Below, one piece after another: positions 24,416 to 35,510 of a DNA stretch of 35,541 nucleotides (its first letter is position 1; each line of letters begins with the position of its first letter). The notes under the pieces were generated by a model. It did no database searches. It saw only the letters and a program-made list of their open reading frames with translations, and was not told the origin of the DNA. Position numbers and translations under genes: made by a program. The DNA comes from Ichthyophonus hoferi. Lineage: Eukaryota > Opisthokonta > Ichthyosporea > Ichthyophonida > Ichthyophonidae. The DNA is taken from the NCBI GenBank assembly GCA_002751075.1, contig NAOQ01000063.1, positions 103,588 to 139,128 on the forward strand, written 5' to 3'.

Positions 24416-27400
24416 CTGAAAAGCAGTTATCCAATAAGTGTACCGGATCTACATTAGATCTATATAGATTAGCCTAATATAGGTACGAACACAATTTCAA
24501 CAATGGTATGTTGTCACGGTTGATGTTGTATGCATACATATATATAGAGGAGCATTTGTGTACGCATGTATCCACTAATATACATATATATATATATATA
24601 TCAATAAACATTAATAAGCATATATTTTATTAAATAATTTTATTAATAATTATTACACATGTATAAATGAAGATATACAAATATATATTGATTGTGTGTA
24701 CATAAATCTGTCCAATAGTGTGAATCGTTAATATGTAGAGTACGAGCACATCCAGTGGTAAATACAAATACATTTATATTTATAGATTTTCTTTTGGAGA
24801 ACCGCGTCCAAATTTCAAGTCTTTCTTGGTATGTATATATCCATATATATCTATAGGCGCATACACCATGTAGTCCTAGTAATGTGTTATGCAACATACT
24901 AATATTAGTATAATATTCAAATTGAGCTGAGTTTAACACCAATTTGAGCCCGTTGTTCTAGATTAGTTCAGGTATCAGTCCTCAACACCAGTGACCTGTA
25001 TTCATCCTACCGCATCATTAGATGAGATACTACGAAGCCTAGAGTTCCAAGCTTAACTTGGTTTCCTATTCGCCGATTAGTTTACTTGACGGGGGAGGCC
25101 CTCGCATAACGCAAACAAAGCTGGAAAGTTGTCTTTGCGTTCAGCTTCAACAGCCGATTAGACCTTTTAAACATATTCATTGCCTACTTCCCCACTTTTT
25201 CAAGTACTCAGTTTACGAATATTTTTTTCTTGAAACACTATACTTAATTGGGCCAAATAAGCTACAGGAATGTTACAGTAATCTATGCACTTTGCAATTG
25301 GTTTACCATTCGTTCAACCTGGTACATGTTTAAAAAGTTACAGGCGGGAGACTCTTCCGAAGAATTGATTTTCTCTCACACGTAGAACCTACCATTTAAA
25401 AGCGTGGCTCCATAAACAAAAAATTAAAATTCTTGTACCACAATTACATTGTGCAATCAAACAATAGTTGTACTTTCTACTTCTTAGAAATATTTCTTAT
25501 TTTACATTATACGTATTATAAAGAGAACTGTATATTTATTTTAACTTTGCTTTGATATTGTTTTGTTTTGGTGTTTGGTGAATAAAATCGCCCCTCTTGC
25601 CTTTGCAGGGGAAATGTATTTAATCTAATCCATGTAATCTCCCAGAAGTCCATACTACCTTATCAATAATAAAACATTTTTTCTTGATTAAGATTTGCAA
25701 TTTTTGCCAGAAAAACTCGATCATGTGAATTGGTTATTTATTATAAATAATTGTAGCCTACTAATCATATATGGTATTGATGATGTCGTAATCAATTACT
25801 GAGCTCTGTAGTACCAATGCTCACTTTCTCAAGTGTGGAATTAACCTGGGCTCCAACTAAGTGAACGTCATTTCTATATGATATTCTAAGTGATAGGCTG
25901 CTAAATAAATGACTAAGATTGTCTTCCTATAATTACTAACTATTAGGACGGTGTATAGTATAATCCTTGTGTTTTCTCTGAGCAAATCAGAATGGCTAAT
26001 CTGGCACGTTGCGCTTTCCTACCGACGGCCACTAGGAATATGTCAGGCCGGACTGGAATAACCTCATGTGCACGACTAATTCAATATCACACTCTCTACT
26101 CATGAAATGGTTCAGATCAAAAAAGAAAAAAAAATAACCAACAAGATTGTTTTTTTGATTTTTATTTATGATATTATTACAAAAACGAGCAAATGCAAAC
26201 TTTGAACAATAATGCTTTTTGAAGTATATTTTTATACATAGGCGATGCAGGTTTATTTTTACGCTATCCAATAAAATTACACAATCTTTATCATATACCA
26301 ATCATAATTTTTTTATTTATGAGTCACACAGCACTGGCTAATCATTGGAAGTAGGTAGTAAGTGTAGCCCAATATAAATATAGAAGGTACAGCTAATTTG
26401 AGCCAAATATCTTTAGTCGTGATCGTTAATTTTATGTTCAAAATATTTAACAGAAATTCTTTAGGAATCGTATAGTGCATACCGAATCACATTATAGTCA
26501 GACCATAGAGCTTAATCTAATTGGCTATTTATTTATAAACAATACATATAACGTCATGAGTTAGATGTTATCTTAGCTTAGTGTGCGCGACGCGGGAATA
26601 CAATTACACTATATATTATAGAGATAATCCTAGATGGCATTGTCTAGCTTAAATAGAAAATAAAGACCGTTACCCAAGTCACAACAATTAATCTATTGCT
26701 TAACTCAGCCTGGGGCCTGGGATATTAAGCCTGTGCTTGTAGAAGATGGCTGTTGAGACAACCCCGTATTGGTATCTGCAGTTTGCCTATGTGCTTCTTT
26801 ATTTTATCCAATGAATAGTACCCGTTTCTAATCAGTTAAAAAATTGGTCTTATATCACATTGTGTTACCAGCAAACACTATTGAAACCAGGCATTTGTTA
26901 AGTGTAAACTGTGGATTAGGCCAGGCATTGATTTGCGTTGCGATTCTTGGAAGAGTATGTGTTAGCAACATTACATGGTGAAAAAGTTGATAATGGTAGG
27001 ACAAGCATGTATTATTTTGCATTACTCACCATTCACTATTTTTTTTATTAAAAAAATGCTATTATCCTCTTGCATTCATTATACTCACCATGTTTTAAAA
27101 AAGACTACAGATTTAAGCCTATCTGACCAAATGGTATGCCCTGATTATACATTTAGTGGGTGATGAACTAAAAACCCTTACACCTAGCATTGATCAAAAG
27201 AGAAATCGAATTCTCTGTGAAACGTACGTGTATAGTGGATTTCCATGTCAGTAAGCAGTTACTAATAGAACATAAACGATCAAACCATTTATATATGGAA
27301 ATCACTTTCTGGGTCTAGGTACTCATTCGTATGTATTGTACTTTAGTTGTTAAGATAAGATATTATAGAGACGGGAGCGTTCCTGTGACCTATATTTTAT

Positions 27401-27839
27401 AAGGAGAGATAATACCAAATTAAGGGGTATTTAGCGTTTTCCTTTGCATACACGGAGTACCGATATGATAAGACGTATTTATTATTATTAGACAAATCAG
27501 TAGGACTTGTCTTAGGCAGGATGCCTATGCAATGTATTATCTGATCCGAAATGGCTTATTATATAGTCTCGGGACCTCTGCCATTAGCCGGTTCAATTTT
27601 AATCGATTATCTTCGATTGTCATCATTTACAGACTATTTCAGAAATGTATGGAAAGATTTCGGAAATGTGTGGAAGGGTTTCGGAAATATATAGAAAGAT
27701 TTTACAAAAAAATATATATATATTGTAATCAGTAGATTGATTTTTTTTACGTTTTACGGTGTATAAAGCACTTTACATCATATATGAGGAAGTGATGGTT
27801 ATTCCCCATCCAGTGTACAAATTGGGGATACGATGATAT
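24416..27839. other. Spacer without recognised gene
   Basis: AT-rich, with TA/CATA simple repeats near 24530-24600 and scattered short ORFs. A minus-strand stretch at about 24700-24850 reads ERLEIWTRFSKRKS and could be a further exon of the unidentified gene, but no convincing splice pair was found. A plus-strand ORF at 25058-25333 is unassigned. CpG is present at an ordinary level here, unlike the block to the right. Confidence 0.4.
27637..27720 (+). repeat. 21-bp tandem repeat (heptad-encoding)
   Basis: Three close copies of a 21-bp unit (TTTCRGAAATRTRTGGAARGR) at 27637-27657, 27658-27678 and 27679-27699, with a fourth decayed copy to 27720. In the frame of a 67-residue ORF starting at 27532, each unit encodes seven residues of the form F-(Q/R)-K-(C/Y)-x-E-x. 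The ORF itself has no recognised homology, so a gene is unproven. Confidence 0.7.
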
Positions 27840-27864
27840 TATAGTATTTTACGTAGTATTGGGG

Positions 27865-27935
27865 TAAGATTGGACAATCCTAGTGGGTCTCTGTGACCTA
27901 TCGTGAGTTGGATAAGCCAATAGTAATCCGTTTAA
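27865..27935 (+). repeat. Dispersed repeat, diverged partial copy 1
   Basis: About 57 bp here (GACAATCCTAGTGGGTCTCT ... GATAAGCCAATAG) match the middle of the copies at 28022 and 30785 at roughly 70 percent by eye. It keeps several CpG sites that read TG or CA in the other copies. Confidence 0.5.
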
Positions 27936-28021
27936 CGTTACTACTGATTGAATTTGTCAGCATAAAAGAGGCCGTAAAAGATGTGCTACAAGATCGTTAG
28001 CCGAATGAACGAACATATACA

Positions 28022-28312
28022 TGTAGTGAATTAGTTAATGAGCCATATAAGGAAACACTCGTACAAATTTATTGAGATAGAGTCAGACAACCTTAGTGGG
28101 TCTTTGTGATTTTAAATGAGTTATATTAGCCAATAAGAATATTTATGAATAGCTCCATCTAAGTTAATTGAACCTAGCCACATAGGTGCTAACCAGAAGT
28201 TATCACTGGCGGTAAAATAAAGTATAAAAGAAAACAAAATTAACAATAAAGGATCCCACTCACACATATGCAGTAACACTAAGAAAAAATACCACCTGCT
28301 CACATGTATGCA
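28022..28312 (+). repeat. Long direct repeat, copy 2 (LTR-like)
   Basis: About 290 bp matching 30785-31075 in the same orientation. Shared landmarks are TGTAGTGAATTAG at the left, TATAAGGAAACACT, AGTGGGT, a CCAAT-type box, TAAGTTAATT, CCTAGCCACAT, TAAAATAAAGTATAAAAG and AACAATAAAG. A CCAAT box followed by TATAAAAG inside, a TG start and a possible CA end suit a long terminal repeat. No retroviral-type protein is recognisable between the copies, so an LTR origin is only a possibility. A dispersed non-autonomous repeat explains it equally well. Confidence 0.6.
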
Positions 28313-28689
28313 GGGAGCCCCCCAGCACACCCGGGCATATGTTGCAACCCGCAGTTTAACTTCCTAGTTTGAAAGAGATGGGGTGCTTTATACTATGGCT
28401 GTAACCAACAGACAATGCTATATTAGAAATATGAAAGTTTTTAAATATAAAAATGAAAAACACAGGTAGTGTAAATTAATATAAAATATTAAATTATTAT
28501 ATTATTTATCTATAATTATACACGTAAAGTAATATAAAATACAATCCTTTATTACATTTAAGTAAAATATCATGCATGTGCTGTAATTAAAAATTAATTA
28601 AAAAAAGATCACGGCACGTGGTATTCCCGAGTGGTCCCCACATGCCTGTGTAAATGTACAATATCATTATAAGCAAATAACAGCACTTT

Positions 28690-30780
28690 TGCGACACCCA
28701 AGATTTTTCACTTATTTATTTTTTGTTAAAAAATATCATAATGTACTTAAATATGTAGTCCTATTAAATGACACCCAATTGGTGACCCCAAAGCCTGTGG
28801 AAAAGTCAATAGAACTACCACAGCTTTCTATAGGGTTATGGACCCAGCCCACTTCCACTGCACCACTCTGCCACATACAGATTTCTTAAAGAGCTACCAT
28901 GCTTTCACTGCCTTATTTTTCTATACTCAGATTTTTATAGGGTCATAGACCAGCATGCTTCTACTGCAAAGCAACTCAGCTACCCACAGGACAATGAGTC
29001 TCTGGCCATTCAGGACAGGCAGCAACTCAACATTCTAGAATATAATAAATCTCCTGCATTATTCCCTTCATTTATGGAACAGTAGTCTTGACAACACCAG
29101 AAAAACCAGTTGTCAACTCCCTGGCACATATTTATTTTTCAGAAATTCTCTGAAAAGAACCTGAGAGCATTGCAGATTTCATTGATTACCCAAACATGAT
29201 GGAAACAAATCAATCACAGTGTCATTTTGGGTTGTAACCACAAGACACTCCACTAATAAAGTCTTAGACTCAAAAAATATCTGATTTTAAAGCTAGGCTC
29301 CATGCTAATACTAAGCAGCATGAAGACATGATAGTGCAAATGCAACTACAAAAACAGCAGTAACAACTGCAACAGCAAGAAACAATGTTGCAACTACAAC
29401 AACTGATGACACAGTTTCTTCAAAGATTGGCTATCTAGGAGAGTTTATTTACTATGATGCTTTTTCAACCAGTTTTACATCTATCACCACCTGTCCAACA
29501 AGTTACACCTTACCTGTGCAATGCATTGCACTGCAACCTACACAATACATCCCTCCACCTCTGCTCAATCCAAACCTGTGGATGGGGCCTCATTCAGGAA
29601 CTCCATTTGAAACCAGGAGCCCTACTCCCCAGTTCCTGCCTCATCAAACTGCTCCTGCAAGTGCCAATGTATCATATCGTGTTACCACTAGGAGCAGCCA
29701 TCCCCTGTTATTGCCTCATTAAGTTATCCCCACAGTTAACAATGTGCCACTCAGACCTTCAAATGTACCACCACATATATCATCACCTTTAGACTATGGG
29801 AGAGATGAGTCCTACGCCAAAGCATCACCCTTGTCATCTCCTTCTGTTACCAATTCACAGTCTCGAGCAGGCTTTAATGACCTCCCTGAGTCAGTGGGAA
29901 AGAAAGTGGCAGATTTATCTAATGCCAGCATTGATGATGATGTGCCCAAATGACAAGAAATAGCTCATTAACATGCATGGGAGAAATCCAAATATAAACT
30001 TGTGACAACAACAAGTGGCCCTACACACATCTTACTTATGGCTACCCCTTTAATTAGAAGTTGGATTCAAGCCACACCTTGTAACACAGGGGTTACAAAC
30101 AAAACTGAATGTGGACTATCACAATATTTTGAGTTCTGTGTGCTCATTCATAAATATTAAACTCCAGCTAAACATAACAGGATTTCATGGGTATAACCTA
30201 GAACAACTAGGCATAAAGGCTACTTACCTGCACAGCTACCTAGATGCACCCATGTTTCTAGAGGAATCATCAATGTCTACAAATTTAAATAAACGAGGAC
30301 ATGTTTTCAAGCCCAGATTCATCCACCTCATGGATACTCAAATGTAGATATTTTTAAAACTGGGAAAGTACTACTGTACAGTAATATGATGAGTGCTGTA
30401 TGACTATGCAGTAAGATGGGTGTTCCTATAAACACATACCATATTGCTGTCCATTTCTATTACATCCGGGAAATAGTAAGAAATAATGAGATTGAAGTCA
30501 GAAGTGTCTCATCCATGGATTAAGTTTCTGATTGCCTGATCAAGCTATTTGGACCTGGGTCATTTTAAATAGTCAAGAAACTCCTGTGCCTAAAAAATAA
30601 CCATAGGCAAAAAATATCTTGTACCGCATCCAAAGAAACATAAGTATGAGCACATTGATGAACTCACAGTCTTTCTTTTTTTTTTTGGTTCTCTCTAACA
30701 TATAAGCTAATGGAAGAGTGTTGCAAGTTCCTTAACTCTGAATAAACGCATAGTTATAATTGATTAGTTGATACATAGTT
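28690..30780 (+). mobile_element. Broken, CpG-poor element with Gln/Pro-rich coding remnants (family unassigned)
   Basis: The stretch lies between the two long direct repeats and carries broken plus-strand reading frames. One part is glutamine-rich (29330-29430), followed by Pro/Thr/Ser-rich segments (about 29450-29950) and a further open segment at 30111-30347. Codon-like composition and GC content above the surroundings show it was once coding. No capsid, protease, reverse transcriptase, integrase or transposase motif is visible. It is old and clearly inactive. CpG is absent from 28694 to 29677. It may be the internal part of an element bounded by the direct repeats, or the N-terminal half of the element whose hAT-like C-terminus lies at 31.6-32.0 kb. 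Confidence 0.5.
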
Positions 30781-30784
30781 TGCA

Positions 30785-31075
30785 TGTAGTGAATTAGCTA
30801 ATGAGTCATATAAGGAAACACTAATACACCCTTATTGAAATAGAATCAGAAATATATAGTGGGTATTTGTAATTTTTCATGAGTTGTATTAGCTAATAAG
30901 AATATTTATAATTAGCTCTATCTAAGTTAATTAATCCTAGCCACATTGGTGCTGACCAAAAGTTAGTACTTGCAGTAAAATAAAGTATAAAAGAAAGAAA
31001 AAGTCAACAATAAAGAAAACCTGTTCATACAAGTAGGAACACTAGTAAAACAACATGCTCCCACACATATATATG
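30785..31075 (+). repeat. Long direct repeat, copy 3 (LTR-like)
   Basis: Same orientation as the copy at 28022-28312 and recognisable along its length, about 2.76 kb away. Several positions that are CG in the other copies read CA or TG here, for example GGCGGTAAAA against TGCAGTAAAA. Sequences outside the repeat ends do not match. The divergence indicates an old event if the two copies arose together. Confidence 0.6.
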
Positions 31076-31599
31076 TGGTAATGAGTAGCAAAAATATGAA
31101 GTTCTCATAATGCTCAGAAATACTTTGCATTTAGTTATATCTATGTAATAACTACATCGTTATTGTTATATCTAATCTACAGTTGGCACTCACATATACT
31201 AATCAGTTTCCAGATATCTCACATATTCAGAACTTGGAGAACTGTTTACTAACATTAAATGGTGATAATAGTTATTATTTATATTGTAATATATCACCCC
31301 TTACTGATTGATCTAATTGTGAAATTTCCACATGGACATCCAGGAAAATTAAAATAATGATTTCTTCTGAATTAAAATAGAGGTATAATTACTACAGCCA
31401 GTTATCAAGAAAGTCAAAATATGAGCCTTTGATTGAACCTTTACCACAACAACTCTGCCTTACAAACCAATCTGATTAAGTAACTATTACTACCACTGTT
31501 CCTGCAAAATTAATTACTATCAAATATACAATTGGAGATCTGGACAGCTGTGGACAGGTCACTAGAACTGACACAAATTCTAATCAGATGATTTTACAA

Positions 31600-32065
31600 T
31601 ATTTGATAAAGCATCTGTTCATTATCTGGATGAAAGGTGTGATTTCCCAGATGAAACCTATCACAAAAGAACCTGGTATTTGTCTTTAAAAGCACCATTC
31701 ACACATGATCACCTTATTGAACCAATAACCACTCTCAAAATACCCAATATTAACCTAGACACTTTATAACATGAATATTGCACCACTTTGCTAATGCAAG
31801 ATATCATTATTGCTAAAGGTGAAAGTAATTTAAGGAATCAATACGATTTGTTAGGGTACAAGCACAACAATCTCACATATGTTGCATCATTTATATTATC
31901 TATTCCTATTACTAATTCCTATGTAGAGTAAGTATTTTCCTTAATGACAGAAAGCTGGACATATGTGAAAATAAAATGCACAATAATGCTAGTTGAGACA
32001 GAGATGATTCAAGTGCAAGATAATAATTATTATGACTGCCATTTTTTTAAAATATTTAGATTTGG
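31600..32065 (+). pseudogene. hAT transposase C-terminal remnant
   Basis: In one frame the DNA encodes DKASVHYLDERCDFPDE, KRTWYLSLKAPFTHDHLIEP, then after a stop AKGESNLRNQYDLLGYKHNN, FILSIPITNSYVE, a stop, VFSLMTESWTY and MLVETEMIQVQDNN. The block LSIPxxNSYVE-FSLM-W with a downstream (V/L)-E-x-E-(M/L)-x-(V/I) helix is the signature of the hAT-family C-terminal dimerisation domain. Two in-frame stops interrupt it, one inside the conserved VERxFS motif, and no intact N-terminal half is present. It is a dead DNA transposon copy. Terminal inverted repeats and target duplications could not be identified. Confidence 0.75.
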
Positions 32066-33382
32066 TCTTCTATTATAATTTAATCGATGATATTTTGAAT
32101 AGTACAGCTAGAGTTGTCAATTTTAAAATTTAACCTGTGTAATCACTATGTATTTTATCTATGTTCAGGATGGCAGCCAACTATTTCAAACAGAGAATTT
32201 AAGATAAAACCTGTATTAGAAATGGAAACAGTATTGTTGTACTGAACTCAATTTGATGTATAGCGTGCTTACTTTCCTCTAATTGTTCCAAGTAGCTATT
32301 AATAAATAAAGAACAAGCCAAAGTCTTTGTGAATTCCTCTTGTATAACATGCAATTGTTCTGAATTTAAAGACGTTTATGCTTCTTGCTTTGCAATTTAC
32401 AATATGGTCAATAACTGTGATCCAACCCACTGTGATTGTATATTGGCACTACGAAAGTATTCTCTATTAGTTTGTCTGTATCAGAGTTGGCTGTTTGGCT
32501 TCTAATAAAGAATCTGGATAATAAATTTCTACCATTTGCAAATTAAAGGACATCATATAAGTTTGGCAACTGAAAAACTGTGAGAACAAACTGTCACAGT
32601 AAAGAGTAACTTTATTATTGTTTTAAAAATTTATTGTACATGTGTAATGGGGAAACATGAGTAGGTAAATATGTAAAAATCTGATTAATTTGCTGTGTAT
32701 GGAAAATACCCAACCACCAGGTCATAGACCATTAGTTTGGACAGCAATTTCTTATTGACTTTAATAGATAACTATAGCCGAATGTAAGAAACGTGGTAAC
32801 AATAACAAAGGATAATCTGTCTAAGCGTAGTAAAGAACTTGGTTCCAAGAAACTGTATAGCTTTTATTTATTATCATTACAGAATCAAGAGTTACCAATC
32901 TGTTTCAGATAGAACCTTATTATACTTTTTGAATACAGCATTTTATTTATAGAACAATTTGGAACCCAGAATTAATTAATTAGATAGCTATAACTATAGA
33001 TAGTTACATTGTCAATGTTGAATATGTATTTATATTTGACAAGAATATACTATTTTAAAAGATACATGTTTCACAGCTATGTAAGTGCATGTAAGTTATC
33101 TATATTTATATATTTATTGTACTTAAAATTCACTGCAAGATGTGTAGAAGAAGGAGGATGTATAGTCCTAATAGAGTTTTAATAGGTCAAGAATATAGAA
33201 ACAGTGTATGCCCATACCTTCAAAGAAATTTGATTGTCAATAAATGCAAAATAATTAGATGTTTATATTAAGCATAACAATTAAATATGATTTATGTAAA
33301 AAAACACTAGACAAGTAAGATATAGGGAAGAAGAAAAGAATGAGACAGTGTCCATTAGCTTTCCATCTATTATTTAATTATA
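32066..33382. other. CpG-poor spacer
   Basis: AT-rich with no ORF of note and only a handful of CpG dinucleotides. It probably continues the decayed mobile-element territory. The CpG-poor character ends at the MITE that begins at 33383. Confidence 0.45.
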
Positions 33383-33801
33383 TTACAGGGGTTTCTGGAA
33401 ATAATTCAATAAATCCCAAAATAATTCAACAAACCTCAACAATAATTCGACAAATTCCAACAAGAATGACAATTTTGAATATGAAAATATATAAATAAAC
33501 GAAATAGAGTAATAAAGAAGAAATGAAAGAATTTAGGTTTTTGCTATTTTCATTAGAGAATTTGTATTTTCTACATAACATTTCTTATATTTTGTTGAAA
33601 ACAAATTGTTAATCAAAAAGGAAAAAAAAGAAAAACCTTTATTCGTGTAATGTCTCATAGCAAAAATTTAAATTTCTTTCAATTTCCTCTTTATTATTCA
33701 ATTTCGGTTTTTTAATATTTCATATTCAAAATTCTCATTTTTTATTGGGATCTGTCGACTTATTATGGGATTTGTCGAATTATTTCCGGGAACCCCTGTA
33801 A
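33383..33801. mobile_element. Foldback MITE with about 150-bp inverted arms
   Basis: The element starts TTACAGGGGTTTCTGGAAAT and ends with the near-complement (ATTTCCGGGAACCCCTGTAA). The arms are about 163 bp on the left (33383-33545) and 146 bp on the right (33656-33801) and match along most of their length. They enclose a loop of about 110 bp. TA directly flanks both ends (33381-33382 and 33802-33803), compatible with a Tc1/mariner-type TA target, although the CAGGGG tip also occurs in other DNA-transposon groups. Each arm holds about 20-bp subterminal units of the form AATAATTCRACAAATYCCA. The left arm has three units and the right has two. It encodes no protein. Confidence 0.85.
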
Positions 33802-33853
33802 TATTGTATTTTATAATAAGCAAAAAGAAGATAAAACCACCGGCCAAGCATCT

Positions 33854-33903
33854 TGACGTCATAACTCAGTGATGGCGTCATTTTTTCTCTCCATATATAA
33901 ATA
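33854..33903 (+). promoter_or_regulatory. STEEP1 core promoter: CRE and TATA box
   Basis: A perfect CRE core TGACGTCA (33854-33861) is followed by a related GGCGTCAT and a TATATAAATA box (33894-33903). They lie 130-180 bp before the STEEP1 ATG. Spacing predicts transcription start near 33925-33935. Confidence 0.55.
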
Positions 33904-33916
33904 TGAGAGTTCTAGT

Positions 33917-33944
33917 TGAAAGGAATAGCTAGCTATTCCTTTCA
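33917..33944. promoter_or_regulatory. 28-bp perfect palindrome at predicted transcription start
   Basis: TGAAAGGAATAGCT is followed immediately by its exact reverse complement, giving 28 bp without a mismatch or spacer. It sits 14 bp after the TATA box. It may be a dimeric transcription-factor site, or a hairpin at the very 5' end of the mRNA. Confidence 0.6.
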
Positions 33945-34034
33945 TCATTTGAGGTCATACATTTATGTCTTTTAAAAGGTAGTTTAATTCGTTACAGAGA
34001 CACTTTTAGTCAGACAGTCCTAGCATTAGACACC

Positions 34035-35446
34035 ATGCCTAAAGTTATCTCTCGTAGTGTGGTTGTAACAGACGGACCTGGCCGCGATGGAGAGGTTACC
34101 AAGGAAGAAACTCCTCTGTATGTTTATTATTGTATATGCGGACACTTGGCCTTAATTCTGGGTGAGTTGTTTGCTCATTTTTCATGTTTTTGTAAGGGTA
34201 TAACTCCTATCCTGTTCAATATGACACTCTTTATTTTCTATATTTATATATCCGTCTAGGTAGGTTAGGATCGATAAGCATTAGTCTGAATAGGTTTATA
34301 CGAATACAACAACATTGGCATTGTTTATATTGTTTAGTTGTATGTTTTGTTAATAGTCACATTCTTTGCCATATTGAAATGAAAAGTGGGCAAATAGTAT
34401 TAAGAACCGTGAATATGTTATATAAAAGACATCTACATTGAAACGTATGTTATTTAATACTTTATGTACCATTTTACCCCTTTATTTTATCATTAATCAT
34501 GGCATACTAGTAATAGTATCATCAGTCTATAGTAATATTTTAGTATTTCACATTAATCATTGTTACTATTATATTTGTGCTCTTGTCTGTGGTTTATTGT
34601 AACCTACTTTATTTATCATTTATTTTTATAGTTCAAGGCAGGATTATTCCTTTGATTACACTCATGTTCAAGCCAAGACCCTTGCATTGATTTTCATGGC
34701 ATTGAAATCATCTTGTCTCATGCTTATATATGAATTCTATGGTGTAATATATATTTTTTAATAATATAATATACGTTTCTATCTCTCCTTTCCCTCTCCC
34801 GCTCATTTCTATCAACTACTATGTGCTTGATTTAAGGTCTCTCAAAAGGGTACACATTCCATACTATATTATGTTTGACCTACTTTATGAGTGCTAATAG
34901 ACACACACACTTATCCACACATATATATATACACAGATACACACATATATACATATACATGCATGCACATCTACATATGCATACATACATACATACACAT
35001 ACATATACATATACATATACATACATACATATATACATACATACATATATGATCAATTAATTTCATATACTAAAGTAGCTACATCTCTGCATCTATCTAT
35101 AATGTTTCTATTGTATTCTATTTTTATCACTTTCTAACCCGCTATAAAGTTTAAATTTTAACTTTAGTTATTATTGGCTTCTCCTTTATTTAATCAATCA
35201 CAATCATGCACGATCATTAAATACTTCTATGAGTCAAGCGTCATACTCACTTTATTTATAACTGCTCTTTTTATTCACTGGTTGTCATGGTGATTTACAT
35301 TGTCGAGTAATAATTGGTTCCCATACACTAGACTGCAATATGGATATACTCCCAAAGAGAAAGATAGATGGGTCTACTGTATTGGAGTTGGCAAGTCATT
35401 TTAATCGTACAAGCTGTATGGATGGAGACTTGGTTAAAATTAAAAG
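34035..35446 (+). CDS. STEEP1-like protein (CXorf56/UPF0428 family), 5' part
   Basis: Exon 1 (34035-34161) and exon 2 (35332-35446) are joined by a GTGAGT...CACTAG intron in phase 1. Together they encode about 81 residues and end in phase 2 at a GTGGGT donor; the rest lies beyond the window. The N-terminus MPKVISRSVVVTD matches the human MPKVVSRSVV start. YVYYCICG (about residues 30-37) matches the YYCLCG motif, and after the splice LILDCNMDILPKRKIDGSTV matches the conserved LxxLPxRxxDxxxV region. In mammals STEEP1 promotes exit of STING from the ER. The family is also present in many eukaryotes without STING, so the role here is not known. The ATG context (CACCATGCC) is good. Upstream lie a TATA box and a CRE. 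Confidence 0.88.
34900..35049 (+). repeat. CA/CATA microsatellite in STEEP1 intron 1
   Basis: About 150 bp of CA, TATACA and CATA units, the same class as the repeat at the gap in epsin intron 7. Confidence 0.9.
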
Positions 35447-35506
35447 GTGGGTGCATATAATACATAGTCAATGAAAGGGGAGTGTTAAATGGCTAAAGGA
35501 TTAGGT

Positions 35507-35510
<4 letters not shown>

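Noticed and set aside
24643-24942. 99-residue minus-strand ORF as an independent gene
   Set aside because: Mostly simple repeat at its ends; only a short central part looks protein-like and no splice pair connects it firmly.
25575-25625. Minus-strand C-K-G-K-R-G string resembling a tyrosine-phosphatase P-loop
   Set aside because: The Cys-x5-Arg spacing is wrong and no surrounding phosphatase residues are present; chance resemblance.
28022-31075. Firm call of an LTR retroelement
   Set aside because: No recognisable retroelement protein domain, primer-binding site or clean target duplication is seen between or beside the repeats.
33383-33801. MITE read as a hAT element because of its CAGGGG tip
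   Set aside because: No 8-bp target duplication is visible; only TA flanks both ends, so the superfamily is left open.
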